The translations under genes and the position numbers were made by a program. A stretch of 5,781 nt of DNA. It comes from an uncultured Bacteroidales bacterium (GTDB lineage: Bacteria > Bacteroidota > Bacteroidia > Bacteroidales > Paludibacteraceae). Positions 1 to 5,781 of the stretch are shown piece by piece. The notes beneath the pieces were generated by a model, which ran no database searches, was not told the origin of the DNA, and saw only the letters and a program-made list of their open reading frames with translations. How positions within the stretch are numbered: position 1 is the first letter of the stretch; every line of letters starts with the position of its first letter. Location: the NCBI GenBank assembly GCA_903929065.1, contig CAIYTJ010000132.1, positions 1 through 5,781 on the forward strand, in the 5' to 3' direction.

Positions 1-68
1 AAAATATTTTGAACAAAACATATTACATTAAAAACCCCGGATTAGCATAATTCATGCCCTCAATTAAT

Positions 69-1451
69 TTAATCAGTTCTCAATTTTACAGATTCAGTTT
101 CTTTGGGTGATTTAGGCATTAATTTTCCATTAATTAGTACGAGGTCAAACGTTATGTTTTCAACGTTTTTGAGGATGTAGGATGTAGGAGTTTGCTTCAG
201 GATTATATTTTTAAGCAAAATGTCTTTTAATGGATATTTCTCAATCCCAACTGCATAGAATCCACATTCTTTCGAATTATTGCCAGTAACATTCTCAATT
301 AGAAAATTCTGAAAAAGTGTAGGGTGAAATCCACCACGAGCCCCGTGGTAATTAGTCTCAAATCGAATGAAAGCTGTTCTGACACTGTCACAGGTTACAT
401 TTTTGACCCAAACGTTTTTGATAAAACCACCACGGTCTAAATTAGATTTAAAATATACACCACTCAAACAATTGCTAATCGTCACATTTTCCATATATAC
501 GTTTTCCACTCCGGCTGCCATTTCACTGCCAATGCAGAGACCGTTACATTTAGATCTGAAACTGCAATTCCGTATTACAATGTTTCGTGTCGGTTGTCCA
601 ATCCGCCAGGCATCGTTGTCGCGACCAGCTTTAATGGCTATGGCATCATCTCCGGTACTGAAAGTGCATCTTTCAATCAAAACATTTGTGGTATATTCCG
701 GGTCGCAACCATCGTTGTTTAAGTTCCGACTATTGACCTCAACACATCTCACAGTCACATTATTGCAAAACACCGGATGGATAACCCAAAAAGGAGAATC
801 GATAATTCGAACACCTTCAATCAGGACATTTTTACAGCCAAAAGGTTGAATCATACTCGGTGGCAGAATTGATTCATTACCAAATGTTCGTTGAAAAACA
901 GGAACACCATCAATTCCCATTTGACGTAAACAACTTTGCATTTTCGAGTTTTGTGGTCTCATTTTTGCAAATCCGGTTGTTGCATTTCCATTCAACGTCC
1001 CTTTGCCTGTAATAGCAATATTGGAAACCTGATAAGCGTAAACCAATGGTGAATAATTAAACAATTCAGTACCCTCAAAAATAGTGAGAACTTCCGGTAA
1101 ATAATCAGCTGGCTTGGAACTGAAAATGATTTCACTTCCTTCGGATAAGTAAAGGTTTACATTACTTTTCAGAATGATTGATCCATTCACATGATATTTT
1201 CCGGCAGGAACCACCACACGACCACCCCCATTAAAACTGCAACTGGTAATCGCTTCATTAATTGACTTGCGACAATCGGTAGAATCATTGGCTATGGCTC
1301 CATAGGTTGTGATGATGTAATCAATATTCTTAAACGTTGGAGCAGAAATTTGTTTCAGAATCTGATCCATATTTACCGGATTTGTTGCATTCATTGAATG
1401 AAAAATAAATATTGCAAACAATGAAACAGTGAATTTAATTTTGAAGTTCAT
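69..1451 (-). CDS. Secreted glycoside hydrolase family 28 (pectinase-like, polygalacturonase/rhamnogalacturonase superfamily)
   Basis: A 460-residue protein that probably hydrolyses alpha-linked uronic-acid glycans of pectin in the periplasm or outside the cell. Residues 1-22 form a signal peptide: lysines at 4 and 6, a hydrophobic run, then a break near SMNA. The YGAIANDSTDC segment (50-60) and GGGRVVVPAGKY (75-86) are the usual start of the right-handed beta-helix. The catalytic region follows in family order: NNDGCDPE (245-252, Asp247), TGDDAIAIKAG (266-276, Asp268 and Asp269), CNGLCIGSE (302-310) and YFKSN (333-337, Lys335). The His of the usual GHG motif is Asn303, and the Arg of the usual RIK motif is Tyr333, so the substrate may not be plain polygalacturonate. 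The length is normal for the family. The ATG at 1451 is preferred because the signal peptide begins there; no clear ribosome binding site is seen. It starts 12 bases after the end of a GH97 relic, suggesting a former operon. The family is clear; the exact substrate is not. Confidence 0.9.
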   Translation of the reverse strand: MNFKIKFTVSLFAIFIFHSMNATNPVNMDQILKQISAPTFKNIDYIITTYGAIANDSTDCRKSINEAITSCSFNGGGRVVVPAGKYHVNGSIILKSNVNLYLSEGSEIIFSSKPADYLPEVLTIFEGTELFNYSPLVYAYQVSNIAITGKGTLNGNATTGFAKMRPQNSKMQSCLRQMGIDGVPVFQRTFGNESILPPSMIQPFGCKNVLIEGVRIIDSPFWVIHPVFCNNVTVRCVEVNSRNLNNDGCDPEYTTNVLIERCTFSTGDDAIAIKAGRDNDAWRIGQPTRNIVIRNCSFRSKCNGLCIGSEMAAGVENVYMENVTISNCLSGVYFKSNLDRGGFIKNVWVKNVTCDSVRTAFIRFETNYHGARGGFHPTLFQNFLIENVTGNNSKECGFYAVGIEKYPLKDILLKNIILKQTPTSYILKNVENITFDLVLINGKLMPKSPKETESVKLRTD

Positions 1452-1463
1452 TCTATCTACGTA

Positions 1464-1790
1464 TTAATCAATTAATTTAAATGAAACTGCTGCACCGCCG
1501 CCTGAAGCTAATTGTAATTTTAATTAGTCAGACGACTTAACCTTTATTTTGTGAATTTTATAAGTTTCGGGATTGGTTATAAAATTTGCGCCATTACCAT
1601 CTTCGTAAACAGAAGCTTCATGCGTTTTTTTGCTATCCAGAAAACTGAGTGCCAAATCAAAATTTCGTGCCTCACCATTGGTCAATGCGCCCAAACACCA
1701 ATTTTCAGAATTTCTGTCTTTACGGGCTGTAATAACATATTCACCAATCTGTGCATCCAATTCTCTAACTAGGAATGACTTTTCGAAATC
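1464..1790 (-). pseudogene. C-terminal remnant of a GH97 glycoside hydrolase (alpha-glucosidase/alpha-galactosidase family)
   Basis: Read on the minus strand from 1790, the open frame gives about 88 codons resembling the C-terminal beta-sandwich of GH97 enzymes. It contains LDAQIGEYVITARK, then NWCLGALTNGEARNFDLAL, SFL, and an EDGNGANF segment like the family's typical FxDGxNA. A TAA at 1526-1524 interrupts it. The same frame then continues for 19 codons to TAA at 1466-1464, encoding LKLQLASGGGAAVSFKLID, which matches the GGG-containing end typical of the family. The 1526 stop therefore looks like a nonsense mutation inside the original gene. Everything upstream of about 1790, including the catalytic barrel, is missing. 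GH97 members act on alpha-glucosides or alpha-galactosides in the periplasm; which one this was cannot be told. No ATG precedes the fragment (the first possible start is TTG at 1760), so it is unlikely to be expressed. The match is from memory of the family, without alignment. Confidence 0.72.
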
Positions 1791-1893
1791 TCAGAGTCTA
1801 ATCCCTTCAATAATGAGTCAACTGTCAAATTGTTGGAGGAAGTAAAACTGGAATTAAACAGTACGAATGTCAGAAATAATAGCTTGGATTCAT
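1769..1893 (-). pseudogene. N-terminal remnant of a secretory protein, possibly a DUF6377-type regulator, broken by a frameshift
   Basis: An ATG at 1893-1891 follows an A-rich AAAAGGAA about 7 bases upstream. As it stands, it reads only MNPSYYF before TGA. Adding one base just after ATGAA opens a frame reading MKSKLLFLTFVLFNSSF, then TSSNNLTVDSLLKGLDSEIS, ending at TAG 1771-1769. The first part is a clear signal peptide: Lys residues at 2 and 4, a hydrophobic core, and a Ser-rich cleavage region. The VDSLLKGLDSEI stretch resembles the mature start of Bacteroidetes DUF6377 proteins, which begin with a short DSLLxxLD helix. That family assignment is a memory-based guess; the signal peptide is visible. 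The homologous part is lost where the frame runs into the GH97 remnant at about 1770-1790. Together the two pieces look like a deletion junction between two genes of the same orientation. Confidence 0.42.
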
Positions 1894-2064
1894 ATAATTT
1901 TTCCTTTTAAAACATTTATCAGTTGTTCTACAAATTTATTTTTTTACTGTTTCGAGATTTATCCGGTAAAGGCATAAATAAATCACTCAAAATTACAAAA
2001 TTATTCAGAATAATATCGTGTTGGTTTAAATATGATATTATCTCTCAGTTTTTTTGATATTAAA
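1894..2064. other. AT-rich divergent intergenic spacer
   Basis: This lies between the broken N-terminal fragment on the minus strand and the tig promoter on the plus strand. No gene is supported here. It holds a tandem pair of the octamer CAAAATTA (1988-1995 and 1996-2003). On the minus strand it also holds sequences that fit the loose -7 pattern TAnnTTTG (for example TAAATTTG, 1938 to 1931), but none has a partner -33 element. In such AT-rich DNA these matches may be chance. Confidence 0.5.
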
Positions 2065-2096
2065 TGTGCAACTTATTTCTTTTTTTCGTACCTTTG
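2065..2096 (+). promoter_or_regulatory. Bacteroidetes-type promoter of tig
   Basis: TACCTTTG at 2089-2096, followed by CGCC, is an exact match to the TAnnTTTG -7 element used by the primary sigma factor of Bacteroidetes. A weak -33 partner, TGTG at 2065-2068, sits 20 bases upstream; the consensus is TTTG or TTG with a 19-21 base spacer. Transcription would start near 2103, leaving a leader of about 34 bases before the tig ATG at 2137. Confidence 0.7.
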
Positions 2097-2136
2097 CGCC
2101 CCATTACAAAAAGATAATTATCAGAAAATTACCTAT

Positions 2137-3492
2137 ATGAATATTGTCAGAAAAGACCTCGATCAAAACAATGCGATAATCACATTGAGCATCGAAAAAG
2201 CAGATTATGCTGAAAAAGTAGAAAAAACCTTGCGCGACTATCGCAAAAAGGCTAACATCCCGGGATTTCGTCCGGGAATGGTGCCGGTGGGTTTAGTGAA
2301 AAAAATGTACGGAAAAGCCGTTACGGCAGAAGAAATCAATAAACTGGTTTCAGATAGTTTGTACAACTATATTCGCGAAAATAATGTGAATCTGTTGGGT
2401 GAACCAATGCCAAACGAAACCGAACAAAAACCAATTGATTTCGATACACAGGAAGATTTTGAATTCGTGTTCGATTTGGGCCTTGCCCCGGAATTTGAAG
2501 TTGAACTGACAAAAAAAGATAAAGTAAAATATTATACCATCACGGTAAGCGATGAAATGATTGAAAATCAGTTGAAATCGTACACCGGACGTTATGGAAA
2601 ATACGTTCAGGAAGAAGTGGTGGAAGAAAAAGATATGATCAAAGGCGAATTGCTCGAAATGGCAAACGGCAAAGTGAATGAATCGGGCATTAAAGTAAAA
2701 GATGCTACGCTGACTGCTTCTTACATGAAAGATGACAATCAAAAAGCACTTTTCGTAGGAGCCAAAAAAGGCGATGTTGTTACGTTTAATCCTGCCCTTG
2801 CATTCGAAAACGAAACTGAAATCAGCTCGATGTTGAAGATTTCGAAAGATGAAGCCAAAAATATCACCAGCGATTTCCAATTAAAAATTGAAAGTATAAC
2901 CCGTTACCACGAATCGGCTATCGACCAGGAATTGTTCGATAAAGTTTATGGTGAAGGTATAGTTTCGAGTGAAGCAGAATTCCGTGCCAAAATCAAGGAA
3001 AATATTCAGGAAAACCTGGTTTCGGACAGTGAATATAAATTCGGATTGGATGCTCAGGAAATGCTTATTGCAAAATTGAGTGATGTTACTTTCCCGGATG
3101 CATTTCTGAAACGATGGGTTCTTTCAAACAACGAAAACCTGACAGAAGAAACGCTTGAAGCAGACTACGATAAAATGATTGCCGACCTTAAATGGCAGTT
3201 AATAAAATCGAAACTTCAGAAAACCGCCGAAATTAATGTTCAGGCGCCTGATGTAGAAGAATATGCTAAAAAAGTAGCCAAAGCACAGTTTGCACAATAC
3301 GGAATGATTGGAATGGAAGATGAAATTCTTGCCAATTATGCTAAGGACATGATGAAAAAGGAAGAAACTTTGAAAAGCATGATCGAACGTGTGACTGAAG
3401 AAAAGATATTTGCAGTGGTTAAAGAAGCTGTGAAACTGGATACGAAAGAAATCTCCATCGAAGAGTTCAATAAAATGTTTGAAACAAAGTAA
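2137..3492 (+). CDS. tig: Trigger factor, ribosome-associated chaperone
   Basis: A 451-residue cytoplasmic chaperone that binds the ribosome next to the exit tunnel and shelters nascent chains. The ribosome-docking signature GFRPGMVP is at 43-50, inside the N-terminal domain (about 1-125). The middle region (about 130-255) is where the peptidyl-prolyl isomerase domain sits in Proteobacteria, but I see no convincing FKBP active-site pattern. The rest (about 260-451) is the charged, helical C-terminal chaperone domain, rich in Lys and Glu. The frame stays open upstream to 2032, but the start is set at 2137 because MNIVRKDLDQNN is the usual N-terminus and because the promoter at 2089-2096 lies inside the upstream extension. 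No Shine-Dalgarno sequence is visible, which is normal for the phylum. The gene precedes clpP and clpX, a common arrangement, but a 230-base gap with its own promoter separates them. The assignment is secure. Confidence 0.96.
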   Translation: MNIVRKDLDQNNAIITLSIEKADYAEKVEKTLRDYRKKANIPGFRPGMVPVGLVKKMYGKAVTAEEINKLVSDSLYNYIRENNVNLLGEPMPNETEQKPIDFDTQEDFEFVFDLGLAPEFEVELTKKDKVKYYTITVSDEMIENQLKSYTGRYGKYVQEEVVEEKDMIKGELLEMANGKVNESGIKVKDATLTASYMKDDNQKALFVGAKKGDVVTFNPALAFENETEISSMLKISKDEAKNITSDFQLKIESITRYHESAIDQELFDKVYGEGIVSSEAEFRAKIKENIQENLVSDSEYKFGLDAQEMLIAKLSDVTFPDAFLKRWVLSNNENLTEETLEADYDKMIADLKWQLIKSKLQKTAEINVQAPDVEEYAKKVAKAQFAQYGMIGMEDEILANYAKDMMKKEETLKSMIERVTEEKIFAVVKEAVKLDTKEISIEEFNKMFETK

Positions 3493-3535
3493 GAAGTTGA
3501 TAGTAGGTAGTTTATAGTTAGTAGTAAAAAACTTC
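3493..3535. repeat. TAG-rich low-complexity stretch after tig
   Basis: Directly after the tig stop codon lies a run of imperfect short repeats of the form TAGTAGG, TAGTTTA, TAGTTAG, TAGTAG, between GAAGTT (3493-3498) and AACTTC (3530-3535). The two flanks could pair as a weak 6-bp stem around a 31-base loop. Read on the minus strand it encodes TNYKLPTIN-like peptides, seen as spurious N-termini in Bacteroidetes annotations. No T-run follows close enough to make it a convincing terminator. Confidence 0.45.
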
Positions 3536-3598
3536 AATGAATGGCTACTTAATAAACGTTTCTTCAACTCACTTTTCGGAGTGGAATTACAATTTTTT

Positions 3599-3681
3599 GA
3601 AAAAGGCTTTTACCTGCTGAAATTTTAAACAAAATAGTTCTATCTTTGTTTCACTTTTTGGAAAAGGTCGAAGCCTTTTTC
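3599..3681. repeat. 11-bp inverted repeat flanking the clpP promoter
   Basis: GAAAAAGGCTT at 3599-3609 is exactly complementary to AAGCCTTTTTC at 3671-3681, with 61 bases between that contain the clpP -7 box. The right arm can instead pair locally: GAAAAGG at 3661-3667 with CCTTTTTC at 3674-3681, one T bulged, six-base loop. That local hairpin would sit in the first bases of the clpP leader. The function is unknown. Confidence 0.5.
3641..3648 (+). promoter_or_regulatory. Promoter (-7 box) of clpPX
   Basis: TATCTTTG matches the Bacteroidetes -7 consensus TAnnTTTG exactly. The -33 position is poor: GCTG at 3616-3619 with a 21-base spacer is the best partner. Transcription would start near 3655, giving a leader of about 68 bases before clpP. 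The leader contains a small hairpin (3661-3681) and a direct repeat of AAACTTTC (3690-3697 and 3707-3714). This promoter would let clpP and clpX be expressed apart from tig. Confidence 0.6.
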
Positions 3682-3722
3682 GATTTTAAAAACTTTCAAA
3701 CGTTACAAACTTTCTAACTAAA

Positions 3723-4406
3723 ATGAATATGAACAAGAACGATTTTCGCCTTTATGCTACCAAACACCTTGGTATGAATGGTTTGTCTCTGGATAAATAC
3801 GCCGACATTACCAGCAATTATATTTCACCTTCCATTTTGGAAGAACGCCAGTTAAACGTTACTCAGATGGATGTTTTCTCGCGTTTGATGATGGATCGTA
3901 TTATTTTTCTTGGAACGCAGGTTGATGACTATACTGCCAATGTTATTCAGGCTCAATTACTTTATTTGGATTCATCTGATCCTGGTAAAGATATTTCTAT
4001 TTATCTGAATACACCGGGCGGTTCGGTTTATGCCGGATTGGGAATTTATGACACCATGCGGTTTATCAGTTCCGATGTGGCAACAATTTGTACCGGAATG
4101 GCAGCGTCAATGGGTGCTGTATTGATGGTTGCCGGAGCAAAAGGAAAACGTTCGGCATTGAAACATTCGCGTATCATGATTCACCAGCCAATGGGCGGTG
4201 CACAAGGTCAGGCTTCGGATATTGAAATTACTGCTCGCGAAATTCAAAAACTCAAAAAGGAATTATATACTATTATTGCCGACCATTCAGGAAATCCATT
4301 CGACCGGATTGAAAAAGATTCAGACCGCGATTATTGGATGACTTCGGAAGAAGCCTTGGATTATGGTATGATTGACAAAGTTTTATTCAACGAGAAAAAG
4401 AAATAA
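3723..4406 (+). CDS. clpP: ATP-dependent Clp protease proteolytic subunit ClpP
   Basis: A 227-residue cytoplasmic serine peptidase that forms the two-ring, 14-subunit chamber degrading proteins fed by ClpX. The catalytic triad is visible: Ser129 in GMAASMGAV, His154 in MIHQPMGG, and Asp203 in DSDRDYWM. The NTPGGSVYAG segment (96-105) supplies the oxyanion-hole glycines, and GAQGQASDIEI (159-169) lies at the start of the handle region. About 40 residues precede the conserved ILEERQLN motif (38-45), a longer N-terminus than in Escherichia coli; the stretch includes DFRLYATKHLGMN, as in other Bacteroidales. Part of it is probably removed as a propeptide. ATG 3723 is used; a second ATG two codons later (3729) is an equally possible start. 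The stop codon overlaps the clpX start (TAATG), so translation is probably coupled. The assignment is secure. Confidence 0.97.
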   Translation: MNMNKNDFRLYATKHLGMNGLSLDKYADITSNYISPSILEERQLNVTQMDVFSRLMMDRIIFLGTQVDDYTANVIQAQLLYLDSSDPGKDISIYLNTPGGSVYAGLGIYDTMRFISSDVATICTGMAASMGAVLMVAGAKGKRSALKHSRIMIHQPMGGAQGQASDIEITAREIQKLKKELYTIIADHSGNPFDRIEKDSDRDYWMTSEEALDYGMIDKVLFNEKKK

Positions 4407-5638
4407 TGGCTAAAAATACCAAGCATTGCAGCTTTTGCGGCAGAACCGAAGCTCAGGTTGATTTTTTCATTCTGGGACAAGATGGTGCGCAAATCTGTAA
4501 CGAATGTGCCGTGCAAGCGGCAGATATTGTAAAAGAAAATTCAATTAAGAAATCAAACATTCCTAATCTTCAAAAAGATCAACTTCCGAAACCGATAGAA
4601 ATCAAGGAATACCTTGATCAATACGTTATTGGTCAGGAAGAAGCAAAAAAATACCTGTCTGTAGCGGTTTACAATCACTATAAACGATTAATGCAGGAAA
4701 GAACAAGTGATGATATTGAGATTGAAAAGTCGAATATTATTATGGTGGGTTCAACTGGTACCGGAAAAACGTTGTTGGCGAAAACTATTGCTAAAAAGCT
4801 TCATGTTCCATTTTGCATTGTAGATGCCACGGTTTTGACTGAAGCCGGTTATGTGGGCGAAGATATCGAAAGTATTCTGACACGTTTGTTGCAAGTGGCA
4901 GATTACGATGTGAAAGCTGCTGAACGCGGTATTGTTTTCATTGACGAAATTGATAAAATTGCCCGCAAAAGCGACAATCCAAGCATTACGCGAGATGTAA
5001 GCGGTGAAGGAGTTCAACAAGGTTTGTTGAAATTACTGGAAGGTGCTGTGGTAAATGTGCCGCCACAAGGTGGACGCAAGCATCCAGACCAGAAAATGAT
5101 TGCTGTGAACACGCAAAACATCCTTTTCGTATGCGGAGGAGCTTTTGATGGCATTGAGAAGAAAATTGCATCCCGTCTGAACACGCGTGTGGTTGGTTAC
5201 ACCGCAGCTAAAGAAAATGAAAGCGTTGATAAACACAATTTGCTGCAATATATCGCGCCACAGGATTTGAAATCGTTTGGACTGATTCCCGAGATTATTG
5301 GTCGTCTGCCCATTCTCACTTATCTTGAACCGCTTGATCGTAGCGCATTGCGTAGAATTCTTACCGAACCTAAAAATTCAATCATTAAACAATACACCAA
5401 GTTGTTCGATATGGATGGTGTTGAGCTCACTTTCGAAGAAAATGTATTGGAATATATTGTTGATAAAGCCATTGAATTTAAATTGGGTGCACGCGGACTT
5501 CGATCAATTACAGAAACCATCATGATGGACGAAATGTACGAAATGCCTTCAAAAAATGATAAGAACCTTAAGGTTTCTCTTTTGTACGCTCAAAGTAAGA
5601 TAGAACGGGCAAATATCAACAGGTTAAAAACCGCATGA
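4406..5638 (+). CDS. clpX: ATP-dependent Clp protease ATP-binding subunit ClpX
   Basis: A 410-residue AAA+ unfoldase that, as a hexamer, recognises tagged or damaged proteins, unfolds them with ATP and threads them into ClpP. The N-terminal zinc-binding domain has Cys8, Cys11, Cys31 and Cys34. The AAA+ module has Walker A GSTGTGKT (115-122), the pore loop GYVG (148-151), Walker B IVFIDEID (176-183, Asp180 and Glu181), the RDVSGEGVQQGLL segment (196-208), the arginine-finger motif IPEIIGRLP (294-302, Arg300) and the sensor-2 motif GARGLRS (361-367). The ClpP-docking loop that reads IGF in E. coli appears to be VGY (263-265), which I recall from other Bacteroidales ClpX. It ends in NRLKTA, without the longer tail of the E. 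coli protein. It is translated from an ATG that overlaps the clpP stop by one base, and an intrinsic terminator lies 47 bases after its stop. The assignment is secure. Confidence 0.97.
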   Translation: MAKNTKHCSFCGRTEAQVDFFILGQDGAQICNECAVQAADIVKENSIKKSNIPNLQKDQLPKPIEIKEYLDQYVIGQEEAKKYLSVAVYNHYKRLMQERTSDDIEIEKSNIIMVGSTGTGKTLLAKTIAKKLHVPFCIVDATVLTEAGYVGEDIESILTRLLQVADYDVKAAERGIVFIDEIDKIARKSDNPSITRDVSGEGVQQGLLKLLEGAVVNVPPQGGRKHPDQKMIAVNTQNILFVCGGAFDGIEKKIASRLNTRVVGYTAAKENESVDKHNLLQYIAPQDLKSFGLIPEIIGRLPILTYLEPLDRSALRRILTEPKNSIIKQYTKLFDMDGVELTFEENVLEYIVDKAIEFKLGARGLRSITETIMMDEMYEMPSKNDKNLKVSLLYAQSKIERANINRLKTA

Positions 5639-5640
5639 AA

Positions 5641-5654
5641 TATTAAGCTTAATA
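5641..5654. repeat. 14-bp perfect palindrome after clpX
   Basis: TATTAAGCTTAATA reads the same on both strands and starts three bases after the clpX stop codon. It has no loop, so as RNA it would fold poorly. A protein-binding site is possible but unsupported, and the AT content makes chance plausible. Confidence 0.4.
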
Positions 5655-5685
5655 GTCAGTAAAACAACACAATAAATATTTTAAT

Positions 5686-5730
5686 CAGGATGTTGATCAA
5701 TTAAATTGGTTAATATCCTGTTTTTTTTTT
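5686..5730 (+). terminator. Rho-independent terminator of the clpPX transcript
   Basis: CAGGATGTTGATCAA (5686-5700) pairs over 15 positions with TTGGTTAATATCCTG (5706-5720), including three G-T wobbles, around a five-base loop TTAAA. Ten T residues (5721-5730) follow directly. Stem, short loop and T-run are all present in the right order, so this is a strong intrinsic terminator ending transcription after clpX. Confidence 0.88.
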
Positions 5731-5738
5731 CAAAAGAT

Positions 5739-5769
5739 GTTGTATATTTCAAATCTGTTTATATTTTTG
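5739..5769 (+). promoter_or_regulatory. Probable Bacteroidetes-type promoter for a gene beyond the window
   Basis: TATTTTTG at 5762-5769 fits the -7 pattern TAnnTTTG, and GTTG at 5739-5742 fits the -33 element with a 19-base spacer, within the usual range. It lies right after the clpX terminator, so a new plus-strand unit probably begins just past the window end. The surrounding sequence is AT-rich, so a chance match is possible. Confidence 0.5.
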
Positions 5770-5781
5770 TTTCACAAATGC

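Noticed and set aside
45..57. Small inverted repeat GCAT-AATTC-ATGC downstream of the GH28 gene as a terminator.
   Set aside because: Only four base pairs and no T-run on the minus strand directly after it.
367..849. Plus-strand open frame of 160 codons inside the GH28 gene.
   Set aside because: It lies entirely opposite a clear family member, and its peptide shows no domain or signal.
1551..1845. Two overlapping plus-strand open frames opposite the GH97 relic.
   Set aside because: They are antisense to recognisable GH97 sequence and have no family resemblance.
1931..2003. Minus-strand TAnnTTTG-like boxes (1938 to 1931, 1995 to 1988, 2003 to 1996) that could drive the relic and the GH28 gene.
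   Set aside because: No -33 partner at the right spacing and very AT-rich surroundings, so chance matches are expected.
2350..2880. Minus-strand open frame of 176 codons inside tig, rich in Phe and Ile.
   Set aside because: The Phe/Ile richness is the reverse-complement shadow of Lys/Glu/Asp codons in tig.
3567..3598. Possible tig terminator: short inverted ACTC/GAGT or CACT/AGTG followed by a T-run at 3593-3598.
   Set aside because: The stem is only four base pairs and the T-run is more than ten bases away.
3690..3714. Direct repeat of AAACTTTC in the clpP leader as an operator.
   Set aside because: Eight bases in AT-rich DNA with 9 bases between copies; too little to claim a binding site.

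Overview
The window looks like chromosomal DNA from a Bacteroidota bacterium, most likely of the order Bacteroidales. The protein sequences of trigger factor, ClpP and ClpX are of the Bacteroidales type. Start codons lack clear Shine-Dalgarno sequences, and the core genes are preceded by TAnnTTTG boxes, the -7 element of that phylum. No mobile element, CRISPR array, tRNA or rRNA was seen.

The left part (1-1893, all on the minus strand) is a worn piece of carbohydrate-utilisation DNA. Read in its own direction, it starts with about 35-40 codons of a secretory N-terminus (1893 down to about 1770) that resembles the start of a Bacteroidetes regulator-like protein (DUF6377 type, tentative). It then runs straight into the last ~105 codons of a GH97 glycoside hydrolase (about 1790 to 1464). 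The GH97 piece is in another frame and carries an in-frame stop close to its end. Twelve bases later an intact, secreted family 28 glycoside hydrolase begins (1451 to 69). The simplest reading is that a deletion joined two genes of a former polysaccharide utilisation locus and left the GH28 gene as the only intact member in view.

The right part (about 2065-5730, plus strand) is the conserved protein quality-control cluster tig - clpP - clpX. Trigger factor has its own promoter (TACCTTTG at 2089). A 230-base gap follows, with a TAG-rich low-complexity stretch, a second promoter (TATCTTTG at 3641) and an 11-bp inverted repeat around that promoter. clpP and clpX overlap by one base (TAATG) and end at a strong intrinsic terminator (5686-5730). 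Trigger factor helps nascent chains fold at the ribosome; ClpX unfolds substrates and feeds them to the ClpP serine protease. A further promoter-like pair at 5739-5769 points to a plus-strand gene beyond the window.

No convincing undescribed system is present. The points most worth a second look are the composite gene relic at 1464-1893, the active-site substitutions in the GH28 enzyme, and the inverted repeat around the clpP promoter.
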